From: an uncultured Coprococcus sp. | GTDB taxonomy: Bacteria > Bacillota_A > Clostridia > Lachnospirales > Lachnospiraceae | NCBI GenBank assembly: GCA_900767685.1 | Contig: CAAGAB010000178.1 | Location: forward strand, 1-40,732 | Direction of reading: 5' to 3' | DNA length: 40,732 nucleotides | Part shown: piece after piece, positions 7,729 through 16,735 of the stretch | Layout: the number at the start of each line of letters is the position of its first letter | How positions within the stretch are numbered: the first letter of the stretch is position 1 | Made by a program: the position numbers and the translations under genes | The notes under the pieces: model-generated | The model's input: the letters and a program-made list of their open reading frames with translations, nothing else | Databases searched by the model: none | Told to the model about the DNA's origin: nothing

Positions 7729-9078
7729 TTAAAATCCGCGTCTCTTCAGGTCTCTCACCAGGTTCACATAGAATTCTCTCACATCAAATGTATCTATGTT
7801 TTCTCTGTTCAGATCTATGACATCCCCATGGGAGATTCCGCGATTGCCCTGTGGCTTCAAATATATGAAGTCAGAGCCCCATTTGAACGACTCATATCCG
7901 ACAAGTCCATCGTTTTCTCCGTCAAAATACTTTACGAACGCATTTGTAGTATTGAGCGGGAATCGTCCACCGGAAGGCTTCTTCATACACGAGCCTGTGC
8001 TCTGTATGTACACCCCCTGCGGATCAGGCATCTCCCTGTTCAGGTTTTCACAGGCGGATGCCGTGAGATCCGTCACCGCCGCTATGAAATCAGGATTCGT
8101 GTCACCCAGCTTCTTAAGTGCGGAATTGTATGCATTTGCCACTGCCTGCTGCTGTTTTTCTGGGATTTTCCCAAGAAGGTAATCCGCAAATTCACATCCC
8201 CTGTGTGGAGTGTTTATAGTTGTGAGAGATGCCACATAAGGCGCCATTCCAAGCTTGGATATGGCATATCTGCTGTCGAGGCCTCCCTTGGAATGCGCGA
8301 TTATATTCACCTTGCCGCATCCCGTCTCCTGGACTATCTGCTTTATCCTATCCGCGATTTCTTGACCCGAATCCGCAACCGATGCCGCCGACTGATGATT
8401 GCCATAAAATATCTTTGCGCCATTTGCCTCGAGAACCGCCGGGATCCTTCCCCAATAATTCAAGTATCTGAAATCTCTGAAGAACACACCGTGCACCATG
8501 AGGATAGGGTATCTGGTGGCACACACCTGATCCTGTTTCCTGTTGTTATCCATTATGAGCTTTTCATTCTCAAATACAGCCTCATCAGATGCAAGCTTTA
8601 TCAGTTTTCCAAGTACTATCAGATGTACCACAGGTATCCATCCACACAGTATTCCGATAACACGCCATTTGATCCCAAGCTGTTTTGATGACACATATAT
8701 CCTGATTATTCCGACCCAGAATGTGACTGCCAGCACAACGACATCCGTCAGGATGTACAGTACCCAGTTCTTCCATGTCCATGCCGACACATCAACGATA
8801 CCCACTATCATAAGTATCAGCAGCACCACAGAAAATGCTGTCGCCGCCAGGAAAGAATACAGATTCTCGCATCCCCTCTGGCATCTCTTTATTCCCCTTG
8901 TCTGTATATTTTTAAGACTGAGCAACGGCATCGCCAATATGACCATATCCAATATGATCAGCAACGTTATTATCAGTGGCACAAGCGGAATCTGCCACTT
9001 TGGACACCTTGCCAGCAGATACACGTTCGCCAGCAGAAATGGTATGACCGCATTTATCCCTCTCTTTATGACCTTCAT
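7729..9078 (-). CDS. Membrane-anchored alpha/beta hydrolase, triacylglycerol lipase-like
   Basis: A 449-residue protein. The first 190 residues hold about five hydrophobic segments (LLANVYLLA, LIITLLIILDMVILAM, VVLLILMIVGIV and others). The rest is an alpha/beta hydrolase: the strand YPILMVHGVF gives the oxyanion loop, AHSKGG is the nucleophile elbow with serine, and NDGLV and ISHGDV are likely sites of the acid and histidine. The AHSxG form of the elbow is known from bacillary lipases. It probably faces the outside of the membrane and cleaves lipid or ester substrates. Start: ATG at 9078, with GGAGG nine bases upstream. An upstream in-frame GTG at 9162 would add 28 residues encoded partly by tandem 21-base repeats and is less likely. 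Confidence 0.82.
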   Translation of the reverse strand: MKVIKRGINAVIPFLLANVYLLARCPKWQIPLVPLIITLLIILDMVILAMPLLSLKNIQTRGIKRCQRGCENLYSFLAATAFSVVLLILMIVGIVDVSAWTWKNWVLYILTDVVVLAVTFWVGIIRIYVSSKQLGIKWRVIGILCGWIPVVHLIVLGKLIKLASDEAVFENEKLIMDNNRKQDQVCATRYPILMVHGVFFRDFRYLNYWGRIPAVLEANGAKIFYGNHQSAASVADSGQEIADRIKQIVQETGCGKVNIIAHSKGGLDSRYAISKLGMAPYVASLTTINTPHRGCEFADYLLGKIPEKQQQAVANAYNSALKKLGDTNPDFIAAVTDLTASACENLNREMPDPQGVYIQSTGSCMKKPSGGRFPLNTTNAFVKYFDGENDGLVGYESFKWGSDFIYLKPQGNRGISHGDVIDLNRENIDTFDVREFYVNLVRDLKRRGF

Positions 9079-9118
9079 CCCCGTCATCCTCCAAGTGTAT
9101 ATTTTGTGAAACTGAAGC

Positions 9119-9181
9119 ACAGCTTTCATCACACCGCGTACAGTTTTCATCGCACCGCACACAGTTTTTATCGCACCGCGT
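9119..9181. repeat. Three tandem 21-base repeats
   Basis: Copies at 9119-9139, 9140-9160 and 9161-9181, each beginning ACAG and ending with CACCGC plus two bases, and differing at only a few positions. They lie just upstream of the chosen lipase start. Because 21 is a multiple of three, every frame across them stays open. Confidence 0.85.
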
Positions 9182-9224
9182 ACTCAAGTCTCATCATCAA
9201 TTTCCCATCATATAGCAAATGCCC

Positions 9225-9243
9225 GCAGCTATGCGGGCATCTG
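9225..9243 (-). terminator. Hairpin after ftsH, possible terminator
   Basis: Perfect eight-base arms ATGCCCGC and GCGGGCAT around a six-base loop, about 70 bases after the ftsH stop. The T-rich tract lies on the plus-strand side; on the minus strand the tail is poor in T, so termination efficiency is uncertain. Confidence 0.45.
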
Positions 9244-9314
9244 TTTTTATTTGTGTTTTTGCTTCTTTAATCGTTCTACTCTGTCTTTATCTCACCAGAC
9301 TCTCAGCTGTCTTT

Positions 9315-11240
9315 CTATGCATCAGCAGTCGTCTCGGCATTCTGAGCTGCCGCGGTCTGTTCCTTAACAAACAACGACTCAAACTCAGGTCTTGCAATCC
9401 TCTCCTTCTCAAGAAGTATGCTTGCACACTTATGAAGTATATCTATGTTCTCCTCAAGGATAGCCTTTGCCTCCTTGTAGCACATATCCACGATCCTCTT
9501 TACTTCCTCGTCTATCTCCGCTGCAACTTCCTCACTGTACACTCTGGAATGTCCAAGATCTCTTCCAAGGAATACCTCTTCCTGATCGTTGCTCTCATAA
9601 TTGATAAGACCAAGCTTGTCGGACATACCATACTTTGTGACCATGGCTCTGGCATACTTGCTTGCCTCCTTGATATCCTGTGAAGCACCTGTAGTTATAT
9701 CGTCAAGGATCATCTCCTCGGCTATTCTGCCGCCAAGGCTCACTCTGATCTCATCGAGCATCTTACCCTTTGTCATGAACACATTGTCATTCTCAGGAAG
9801 CGGCATGGTGTATCCTCCGGCTCCCATACCTGTAGGTATGATGGACACGAGGTGTACAGGTCCGACATGTGGAAGCAGATGGAACAGGATCGCATGTCCG
9901 GATTCATGGTACGCCGTGATCCTTCTCTCGCTCTCAGGCACCAGACGGCTCTTCTTCTCTCCGCCTATTCCTACCTTGATGAATGACTTGTCCACATCTT
10001 CCTTGGTGATGTAAGCCCTATTTGCCTTTGCCGCAGCGATGGCTGATTCGTTCATCAGGTTCTCCAGATCTGCGCCGGCAAATCCTGCAGTGGTTCTGGC
10101 TATCTCGTGAAGATTTACATCCTCGGCAAGAGGCTTATTCTTCACGTGGACTCTGAGGATTTCCTCTCTGCCCTTTACATCAGGTCTGTTGACCGGTATC
10201 TTTCTATCGAAACGTCCCGGACGAAGAATGGCCTTGTCCAGAATATCTACTCTGTTTGTAGCTGCAAGAACGATGATTCCCTCATTTACACCGAAACCAT
10301 CCATCTCGACAAGCAGCTGATTGAGTGTCTGCTCACGCTCGTCATGACCGCCGCCAAGGCCTGAGCCTCTCTGTCTTGCAACCGCATCAATCTCATCTAT
10401 AAATACGATACACGGCGCATTCTTCTTGGCCTCTGCAAAGAGGTCTCTCACTCTTGAAGCACCTACACCGACAAACATCTCAACGAAATCTGAACCGGAT
10501 ATGCTGAAGAATGGCACACCGGCCTCACCTGCGATGGCCTTTGCCATGAGTGTCTTACCTGTTCCCGGAGGGCCTACCAGCAGAACACCCTTTGGTATAC
10601 GTGCACCAACCTTCACAAACTTCTGAGGATTCTTCAGGAAAGTTACAATCTCCTCAAGATCTTCTTTTTCCTCCTCAAGTCCTGCCACATCCTTGAACGT
10701 GACATTCTTGGCACTCTCATCAGCCTTGCGGGCTCTGCTCTTGCCAAAGTTCATCATCTGGCCGCCGCCACCGCCGCCCTGGGCTGATCTCATGAACAAC
10801 ATCATTATGAGCATAAGCACTATCATGACGATCACGTATGGTATGATAACGCTCCAGATGCTGGTCTTCTCAACATCCTCAAGGCTGTATTTTGCTATAG
10901 CTTTCTTGTCAGAATCATCCTTTACCGTGGCGTTATATTTGTCCACCTCAGCCTGATACTTATTGTATATGTCCAGAACTTCATTTACATCTGCTGCATA
11001 AAATGCAAGAGATTTACCATTGGTGAACTGAACCTTGACAACCGCCGTCGGTATCTCGGCATTCTGATTTATAGACAGTGCCGAGATCTTACCATCGTCA
11101 AGATCCTCCGATAAATCCGTATAACTGTAGGTTGTAGTCACATCCGTATCGCTCTGCATCCATCGGTTGATAAGCACAAATGCCACAACGAGAATCAGCA
11201 GATAGATCAACATTCCATTTCTGAATTTTCTCTTGTTCAT
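9315..11240 (-). CDS. ftsH: FtsH, ATP-dependent membrane zinc metalloprotease
   Basis: 641 residues, the usual length. It has two membrane segments (about 9-26 and 128-149) around an extracytoplasmic domain. The AAA+ module has Walker A GPPGTGKT (223-230), Walker B VFIDEID (279-285) and the arginine-rich second region of homology (ATNR... RPGRFDR). The zinc protease has HESGH (445-449). It degrades misfolded membrane proteins and short-lived regulators as a membrane-bound hexamer. AAGGAG lies six bases before the ATG. It follows hpt in the same direction after a 120-base structured spacer (see separate entry). hpt-ftsH adjacency is standard in Firmicutes. Confidence 0.98.
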   Translation of the reverse strand: MNKRKFRNGMLIYLLILVVAFVLINRWMQSDTDVTTTYSYTDLSEDLDDGKISALSINQNAEIPTAVVKVQFTNGKSLAFYAADVNEVLDIYNKYQAEVDKYNATVKDDSDKKAIAKYSLEDVEKTSIWSVIIPYVIVMIVLMLIMMLFMRSAQGGGGGGQMMNFGKSRARKADESAKNVTFKDVAGLEEEKEDLEEIVTFLKNPQKFVKVGARIPKGVLLVGPPGTGKTLMAKAIAGEAGVPFFSISGSDFVEMFVGVGASRVRDLFAEAKKNAPCIVFIDEIDAVARQRGSGLGGGHDEREQTLNQLLVEMDGFGVNEGIIVLAATNRVDILDKAILRPGRFDRKIPVNRPDVKGREEILRVHVKNKPLAEDVNLHEIARTTAGFAGADLENLMNESAIAAAKANRAYITKEDVDKSFIKVGIGGEKKSRLVPESERRITAYHESGHAILFHLLPHVGPVHLVSIIPTGMGAGGYTMPLPENDNVFMTKGKMLDEIRVSLGGRIAEEMILDDITTGASQDIKEASKYARAMVTKYGMSDKLGLINYESNDQEEVFLGRDLGHSRVYSEEVAAEIDEEVKRIVDMCYKEAKAILEENIDILHKCASILLEKERIARPEFESLFVKEQTAAAQNAETTADA

Positions 11241-11260
11241 ATATTCTCCTTATTATGAAA

Positions 11261-11340
11261 AAGTGGCAGGCACGTGAAAAGCCGCTGACGCGGGATGCCT
11301 GCGTGCTTCACGAGGGCTCTCCCACAAGCAGGGCATCCTC
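11261..11340 (-). promoter_or_regulatory. ftsH leader with two competing RNA stems (attenuator-like)
   Basis: In the minus-strand RNA between hpt and ftsH, GGAUGCCCUGC (11328-11338) can pair with GCAGGCAUCC (11293-11302). The same GCAGGCA (11296-11302) can pair instead with UGCCUGC (11266-11272), which encloses a CCGC-GUCA-GCGG mini-hairpin and is followed by CACUUUUU. One stem therefore excludes the other, as in transcription attenuators. No known riboswitch family was recognised. Confidence 0.45.
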
Positions 11341-11360
11341 ATGAAAATATGCTTGTTATG

Positions 11361-11882
11361 TTACTGCTCTATAACTCCAATATATGGCAGATTCCTGTAC
11401 TTCTGTGCACAGTCGAGACCATATCCCACAACGAATCTGTCCGGAATCTCAAAGCCTGTCATATAAAGCTCCACAGGTATAACTCTTCTATCCGGCTTGT
11501 CAAGCAGTGTTATGACCTTCATACTTGCCGGTTTTCTCTCACCGAGCAGCTTTACCAGGTATGAAAGTGTTCTTCCTGAGTCAAGGATGTCCTCAACTAT
11601 GATGACGTCTCTGCCCTCAATAGTCTCGTCCAGATCCTTATTGAGTTTTACTATTCCTGATGACTTCGTTCCATCACCATAACTGCTGACAGACATAAAA
11701 TCCATTGTTACCGGACTCTTAAGTCTCTTCGCAAGTTCGCACATAAAAAACACACTGCCCTTAAGTATTCCTATTAAATGTATCGTCTTGCCTTCATACG
11801 CCTTATCGATAGCCTCTGCCATCTCACTGATCCTGGTTTCCACCTCACTGCTGCTGAGCATAACACCAATCTGTTCCTTCAA
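11361..11882 (-). CDS. hpt: Hypoxanthine phosphoribosyltransferase
   Basis: A 173-residue purine salvage enzyme that joins hypoxanthine (or guanine) to PRPP. The PRPP-binding motif VIIVEDILDSG is intact, along with the N-terminal LKGSVFF strand and a C-terminal VGYGLDCAQKYRNLPYIG, all typical of Hpt. The start codon is TTG at 11882: AGGAGG lies eight bases upstream and no ATG is near. It sits after tilS and before ftsH in the same direction, the classic Firmicute order. Confidence 0.95.
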   Translation of the reverse strand: MKEQIGVMLSSSEVETRISEMAEAIDKAYEGKTIHLIGILKGSVFFMCELAKRLKSPVTMDFMSVSSYGDGTKSSGIVKLNKDLDETIEGRDVIIVEDILDSGRTLSYLVKLLGERKPASMKVITLLDKPDRRVIPVELYMTGFEIPDRFVVGYGLDCAQKYRNLPYIGVIEQ

Positions 11883-11960
11883 CTTTTTGTCCTCCTGTAT
11901 ATTCTGAAAAGTTCTGCTTTATATATAATCTGATATTTCTTTTATAGTCTGATATCATAT

Positions 11961-13442
11961 TCAAATGTCATATTCAAATGTCATTTCTATGATTCTATGG
12001 GTGTTATCTGTCACCTTGTAATTCTCCCCTATTCTGAGTCCAACCACCCATACCACTTCTGATCCGGAAGTGACCAGCGGAACATCCCGCCTCGTATCTG
12101 CAGGGATTTTCGCATCTGTGAAAAGTCTGTTGAGCTTCTTTCTGGCTCCCTCAGAATTAACCACGATGTAATCCCCATTTTTCATTGTCCGCAACTGCAA
12201 ACACTTTTTTATTTTATCATAATCAAGATACTTCGTACACTCTTTTTTTGAAAGGTCCAATAATTCAGGTCGATCATATATTTTTACCAAAAGTCTCCCT
12301 GAATTCAATTCATAAACACCATCCGAAGCTATATCTATGTCCACAGCCGAGGCATCGTCCAATTGAGAATTATTATCATTTTTGTTGTGTGCCGAAAAAA
12401 CTATATCTCCATACCTGACAAATGCCCGACCCCCACCGGGAAGATCTATGCCTGCTCCGGTATCTGCATTGTACAGCTTCATCACTTCCTGTACATGGCT
12501 TCTTCCAATATCTTTCAAGCCCCCACAGACCATGCCGATAAGTCTCCGCACCGCCAGCTCCTGTACCAGCTTGTCCTGTCCAAACAGGCTGTCACGATCA
12601 ACACTGTAAGATCTTCCTTCATTCGAGGTTCCCGTCCATCCACATGTCTCCACGGATATATCTATCCCCTGACTCTGCAGGAACTTTTCTGTAAGGCCTG
12701 ACACCAATCGTTCATAATCCGCTGCCATCTCTGCCATGGAACATATATGTTCCACCGCCTGATCATTTATCTCCCGCATAACCGGAATTATCCTGTGTCT
12801 TATCTTATTCCTTGTGTAATCATCCTCATCATTCGTAGCATCAGTACAGAACGAAATGCCATGCCGTCTCAGATAATCCTCTATCTCGGCCCTGTCACAT
12901 GACAAGAGGGGTCTCACAATCCCGTCCCTGACTGGCGCGATACCCTTCACGCCGCCCATTCCAGTTCCACGCGCCATGTTAAATAGCACCGTCTCCGCCA
13001 CATCATTTCTGTTATGAGCCACAGCGATAACGCATCCTTCCTGCGCATACTTTTTCTTTATATCATCAAATGCACCATATCTCGCAAGTCTCCCAGCTTC
13101 CTCAACAGTGAGTCCCTGCTCCGATGCCATAGTCTGCACATCAATATTATACGAGCTGCAGTCCACTCCGTAGAAATCACACATCTTCTCCACATATCCC
13201 TGATCAGCATCGGCTGCCTCACCGCGTATCATATGGTTTATGTGGACGACATGAATGTTCACCCCGAGATAGTTTCTGTATTTTGACAATACAGTGAGCA
13301 GACTGATCGAATCTGCCCCACCTGACACACCACACACACAATGTCTCGCACCGTCAAACATATTATTTTTTTCTATATATCTAATGATCTTCTTCTCAAA
13401 AGCGTCAGTCTTATCCGTAATCTTATCTACAATATTGCACAT
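11961..13442 (-). CDS. tilS: tRNA(Ile)-lysidine synthetase TilS
   Basis: About 493 residues. The PP-loop SGGADS (40-45) binds ATP, followed by VVHINHMIRG and AEQGLTVEEAGRLARY-type motifs and the AHNRNDVAETVLFN region. The C-terminal substrate-binding domain ends with KKLNRLFTDAKIP. It makes lysidine at position 34 of tRNA-Ile(CAU), which is essential for AUA decoding. ATG at 13442 is preferred because GGAG lies nine bases before it; an ATG five codons upstream (13457) has no clear site. It is the first gene after spoIIE and precedes hpt by 78 bases. Confidence 0.95.
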   Translation of the reverse strand: MCNIVDKITDKTDAFEKKIIRYIEKNNMFDGARHCVCGVSGGADSISLLTVLSKYRNYLGVNIHVVHINHMIRGEAADADQGYVEKMCDFYGVDCSSYNIDVQTMASEQGLTVEEAGRLARYGAFDDIKKKYAQEGCVIAVAHNRNDVAETVLFNMARGTGMGGVKGIAPVRDGIVRPLLSCDRAEIEDYLRRHGISFCTDATNDEDDYTRNKIRHRIIPVMREINDQAVEHICSMAEMAADYERLVSGLTEKFLQSQGIDISVETCGWTGTSNEGRSYSVDRDSLFGQDKLVQELAVRRLIGMVCGGLKDIGRSHVQEVMKLYNADTGAGIDLPGGGRAFVRYGDIVFSAHNKNDNNSQLDDASAVDIDIASDGVYELNSGRLLVKIYDRPELLDLSKKECTKYLDYDKIKKCLQLRTMKNGDYIVVNSEGARKKLNRLFTDAKIPADTRRDVPLVTSGSEVVWVVGLRIGENYKVTDNTHRIIEMTFEYDI

Positions 13443-13498
13443 GATCATTTTCTCCATACCGTCAGTACATTTGCCTTTTATTCCGCCGCGTAACTACC

Positions 13499-13595
13499 GC
13501 AATGCTCATTATATCATATCGCCTATCGGCTCAATGTGGGCATTCGCATTATGACGTCTTGCGCAAGCGCAGACGTCGCAATGCTCATTATATCA
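13499..13595. repeat. 18-base direct repeats flanking a palindromic hairpin
   Basis: The 18-base sequence beginning GCAATGCTCATT occurs at 13499-13516 and 13578-13595. Between them, 13553-13577 holds a near-perfect palindrome, GACGTCT and GCGC arms around AA with one bulged T. The element sits in the spoIIE-tilS gap and could act as the spoIIE terminator or be a small repetitive insertion. Confidence 0.7.
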
Positions 13596-13607
13596 CAAAC
13601 CATAAGT

Positions 13608-15788
13608 CTATGCTGCACCTCTTTTGTCGTTTCTTCCAATCACCACCGCCATAACTGTCACGTCATCTCTCGGTGACACTTCACTTTGACCAAGCATTTT
13701 CCCTACGATCTCGTCAACCATTCTCCGGCTGTCTCCAATATGTATTTCTCCGAGCAGTCGATCCATCGCTCCATCCATATCAATATCCGATATTCCATCG
13801 CTCACCATAATAACGGCATCCCCAGCCGTCAGACTTACACCCTTCACATCACACTCTGCCTCATCCAGAACTCCCACCGGAAGTGTTGTACTGGAGATGA
13901 CATCCACCGTGTTACCATTCTTTCCCGGGTGGACCACATATGTCATGGACGCTCCCTGCTTAAAGCTTGTCATCGAGCCATCATACATGTCTATGACAAC
14001 CATATCAAACGTTGTAAATGTCCGCCCCTGATTCTTTCTTGCCATGCACCTGTTTGAAAATGCAATGCTATACTCTGGAGAAAATCCTGCCTCCAGCATT
14101 TCCTCCATAGTATCCAGCATCATACAACTCTCACAGGATGCAAGGCTTCCACTGCCCATACCGTCAGATAGCATCATAACGAGACGTCCATCTTCATATT
14201 CCTTGACCGAAAAGTTATCACCAGACACCGGAGAGCCATACTTTCTTATCCTTCTCACATGATACATCCCCCTATAAGCAGCACTCTCCTCATATTCAGC
14301 CATACGATAGTCGTCAAAAAACAAGCTTGGGGAATTCATCCCCACTCTTATGTTCTTTTCAAAATAACTGCTGAGAGTTTCAGCCACCTGTCTTGAGAGC
14401 ACCATTCCCTGACCGGAAGTACATCCTGCCACATAAAATCTATTTCTGCCACACTCATCCCTAATCTCCGTAACCCTCACATTTTCCATCCCGAGCTCAT
14501 GCATCTGCCCTATCAGTTTCTCATCTGATATCTCCCTGGCGGAGCCTATTTTATCAATCTGTCTTCGGAATCCATCGACAAGTTCACCAACCTGGCTGAG
14601 ACTTATCCCGGGCTCGTCACTCCCAGCAAATGTATAGTCAAGTCGTCTGAATGTATTTGCCATATCTTCCATCTTTGACGATGTCATTCTGTTGATCTCC
14701 GTGGCTGCAGCCTGAAGGCACGCCGGATCTATGTCATCGACTGCCCGTCCGAGTAAAATCGCAGGCAATGAGGCGAATACCAGCAGTGGAAGCCCCAGAT
14801 TGACACAGGCAAAAACAATATCCTCCACTGTTTCCCTGCGTACAAATTCGGATCCTGACGCAGCCATAGAAAGCGCTATCCCCAGCACGTAGAAAATGCA
14901 CAGCACCACTCTCCTGTGTCCCGAAAGCACGCGCCCTATGAGCATGGATATCGTAACCAGCATCAGCCAGGGAATCCAGCCCACATCATCCATTTTTACA
15001 GCAAGGATCCCTCCGGCTGCAACAGCCAATCCGCAGCCATACTCCGCCCCCGATCTGTACACGGTATACAGCATAACAAAAAGAGTCAATATAAGGCACA
15101 GGCTTATCCCCCCTGCAATATCAATCGGGGCAAGCCACAAAATTACGGACCATATAGCCATAACACTCACTATACACTGATTTCTGTCATATCCCTTTTC
15201 ACCAGCCTCACGCCTCCAATCTTCACCAGAAACTCTGCAGGCTATCGCAGTCACCCCGGGACCAAATATATAAAATGTGCATACATACAGTATTCCAGCC
15301 ACTACGCTCCTCACGATCGCCCCAGGGATTCCATCACCGACAGATACAAGCTCTGCAAGCATCACAGCTACCGCGCAGGGAAACACACCAGTCCACTTTC
15401 CTGACATCTCCATCCCCGACAGCTCCATTCCTGACTGTCTTCCTCTTTTTTGAGTTCCGCGTGTTCTCCTTATATCGTATGCCTTCATTATGATCAACAC
15501 ACATGTCAAAAGGATCACATATCTTCCGAACACTTCCGAAGCTGCAAAATCTGAACTCGCCATGATCCCACTCTCCATATAGGGAGTTCCCGGCAAGCCA
15601 AATGCACCTGCCGCTATCCCACCGATCGAACATATATACAGAATCAGATATCGGTCACACACAAGGCAGCACACGGTATAGAGTGCGGCGGCAATCGGAG
15701 CCATCCTGCCGACAACAAATGCCCCCCCTGCCATGCACAGGAACATCATAACTCCTAATTTCATTCCCGAATGTATTCTCTCTCTCAT
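13608..15788 (-). CDS. spoIIE: Stage II sporulation protein E, PP2C-type phosphatase
   Basis: 726 residues, shorter than the roughly 827 of Bacillus subtilis. The first 330 residues form about ten membrane segments, followed by a linker with HMELGMENV-like helices. A PP2C phosphatase domain follows (LSDGMGSG, TFDMVVID, VMVSDGISDID-like motifs with metal-binding aspartates). It dephosphorylates SpoIIAA to free sigma-F in the forespore and works at the polar septum with FtsZ. GGGAGG lies six bases before the ATG. It is placed between divIC and tilS, as in other clostridia, and begins 60 bases after the divIC terminator, so it has its own promoter there. No perfect sigma-A -35/-10 pair was found, which fits Spo0A-dependent control in the family. 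Confidence 0.96.
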   Translation of the reverse strand: MRERIHSGMKLGVMMFLCMAGGAFVVGRMAPIAAALYTVCCLVCDRYLILYICSIGGIAAGAFGLPGTPYMESGIMASSDFAASEVFGRYVILLTCVLIIMKAYDIRRTRGTQKRGRQSGMELSGMEMSGKWTGVFPCAVAVMLAELVSVGDGIPGAIVRSVVAGILYVCTFYIFGPGVTAIACRVSGEDWRREAGEKGYDRNQCIVSVMAIWSVILWLAPIDIAGGISLCLILTLFVMLYTVYRSGAEYGCGLAVAAGGILAVKMDDVGWIPWLMLVTISMLIGRVLSGHRRVVLCIFYVLGIALSMAASGSEFVRRETVEDIVFACVNLGLPLLVFASLPAILLGRAVDDIDPACLQAAATEINRMTSSKMEDMANTFRRLDYTFAGSDEPGISLSQVGELVDGFRRQIDKIGSAREISDEKLIGQMHELGMENVRVTEIRDECGRNRFYVAGCTSGQGMVLSRQVAETLSSYFEKNIRVGMNSPSLFFDDYRMAEYEESAAYRGMYHVRRIRKYGSPVSGDNFSVKEYEDGRLVMMLSDGMGSGSLASCESCMMLDTMEEMLEAGFSPEYSIAFSNRCMARKNQGRTFTTFDMVVIDMYDGSMTSFKQGASMTYVVHPGKNGNTVDVISSTTLPVGVLDEAECDVKGVSLTAGDAVIMVSDGISDIDMDGAMDRLLGEIHIGDSRRMVDEIVGKMLGQSEVSPRDDVTVMAVVIGRNDKRGAA

Positions 15789-15850
15789 ATATAGCCTCCC
15801 AGCCTCCTGTTCATACTTATAGTGAGCAATAGTATAGATGTCCGAAATGC

Positions 15851-15883
15851 AAAAAAAGAGCGAACGCTGTGAGCAGCATCCGC
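15851..15883 (-). terminator. Rho-independent terminator of the divIC transcript
   Basis: In the minus-strand RNA a ten-base stem with three G-U pairs (GCGGAUGCUG with CAGCGUUCGC) and loop CUCA is followed by UCUUUUUUU. It separates divIC from spoIIE. Confidence 0.85.
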
Positions 15884-15936
15884 TTTTTTGTGATATTATT
15901 CCTGTTTTTCTTTATTTTTTTGCCGTCAGATATGTT

Positions 15937-16266
15937 TTAGTTATTGTCTTCTTTAGGCTTGATAACTATCTCATTAGGATATACAAGACCAAGCTGTGAC
16001 CTTGCAACGTCCTCAACATATTCGTCTGTCTTCATATATTCTTCTTTCTTCTCAAGCTCCTTATGCTTCTGCTCCGCATCATCGAGCTGTTCCTGAAGCT
16101 CTGCAGCCTGAACCTGAAGCTCCCGCTTCTGGGTTTCCAGAGTCTTGGCTTTGTAAAGGACCACAACCGCAAGCAGCACAAGACATCCTATAACTATCAT
16201 CATGCCCATTTTGCTGGAAATCTTTTTTTTATTATTTGAAGCTGCTCTGCCAGTTCTCTTACTCAT
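15937..16266 (-). CDS. divIC: Septum formation initiator DivIC/FtsL-like protein
   Basis: 109 residues with the typical layout: a short basic cytoplasmic N-terminus, one membrane segment (about 22-42), a coiled coil (about 45-80, rich in Leu/Glu/Gln/Lys) and a conserved end with ARSQLGLVYPNEI. It is part of the FtsB/DivIC-FtsL complex that activates septal peptidoglycan synthesis and is also needed for sporulation septation. It has its own strong promoter downstream of yabQ and is followed by a terminator. An FtsB/FtsL assignment cannot be excluded, but the position after yabPQ supports divIC. Confidence 0.92.
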   Translation of the reverse strand: MSKRTGRAASNNKKKISSKMGMMIVIGCLVLLAVVVLYKAKTLETQKRELQVQAAELQEQLDDAEQKHKELEKKEEYMKTDEYVEDVARSQLGLVYPNEIVIKPKEDNN

Positions 16267-16347
16267 CAGGAATCCCCTCTCTTAGTCTGTGTGCTTTTCT
16301 TGTAATAATATACAAAAAAATGGCACCCAAGCAAACATATTGACATA

Positions 16348-16376
16348 ATTTTACTATTTTAGGCTATTTATGTCAA
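16348..16376 (-). promoter_or_regulatory. Sigma-A promoter of divIC
   Basis: Minus-strand -35 TTGACA (16371-16376) and -10 TAAAAT (16348-16353) with an exact 17-base spacer. A nine-base inverted repeat (TTGACATAA and TTATGTCAA, 16340-16376) spans the whole promoter and could be an operator. Confidence 0.75.
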
Positions 16377-16408
16377 CGCACTTTTATCAATCACATTTCC
16401 ACATTAAA

Positions 16409-16735
16409 CTAACCATCTTTCTTTTTGTACAATATGTAGGTTGATATTTTAGACGCAACCCAATTTATTGTGTAAAAAGAAATTAAAAATCCTGAAAAAA
16501 ATCCTAAAAAAATATATAGTCTCACCCGGCCATCACAGCATATGTAATTCAACGCAATTATTGTTCCACTTAATACCAACCAAAATAGAATAACTCCAAT
16601 CCAGGTTATAAACGGTCCCGGTTTTAACATTTTTCTCAACAGGCATATACACGCACCTATCAGCCCCATAACCACCCCCGTTATCAGACAGTTAATATAC
16701 CCCTCCGCCTGGATCCGAACAAGTTCGCTGATCAT
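16409..16735 (-). CDS. yabQ: Spore cortex protein YabQ
   Basis: A 108-residue membrane protein with about three hydrophobic segments (CLITGVVMGLIGACICLL, WIGVILFWLVLSGTIIAL, IFLGFFSGFLISFY) and a basic tail. YabQ in Bacillus subtilis is a mother-cell membrane protein needed for cortex formation. This copy is shorter than the Bacillus one, as is usual in clostridia. Its ATG overlaps the yabP stop (ATGA), so the pair is coupled. The assignment rests on position between yabP and divIC and on the membrane pattern. Confidence 0.88.
   Translation of the reverse strand: MISELVRIQAEGYINCLITGVVMGLIGACICLLRKMLKPGPFITWIGVILFWLVLSGTIIALNYICCDGRVRLYIFLGFFSGFLISFYTINWVASKISTYILYKKKDG

Noticed and set aside
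7696..8688. A 330-codon open frame on the plus strand
   Set aside because: It is antisense to the lipase and overlaps its catalytic domain; the composition is shadow-like, with no motif.
9119..9181. Possible CRISPR-like array
   Set aside because: The 21-base units are directly adjacent with no spacers, and there are no cas genes.
8912..9187. A 91-codon minus-strand frame with Cys-rich heptads at its start
   Set aside because: It arises from reading the 21-base repeats and the lipase gene in another frame; no ribosome binding site was seen. It is kept only as a remark in the repeat finding.
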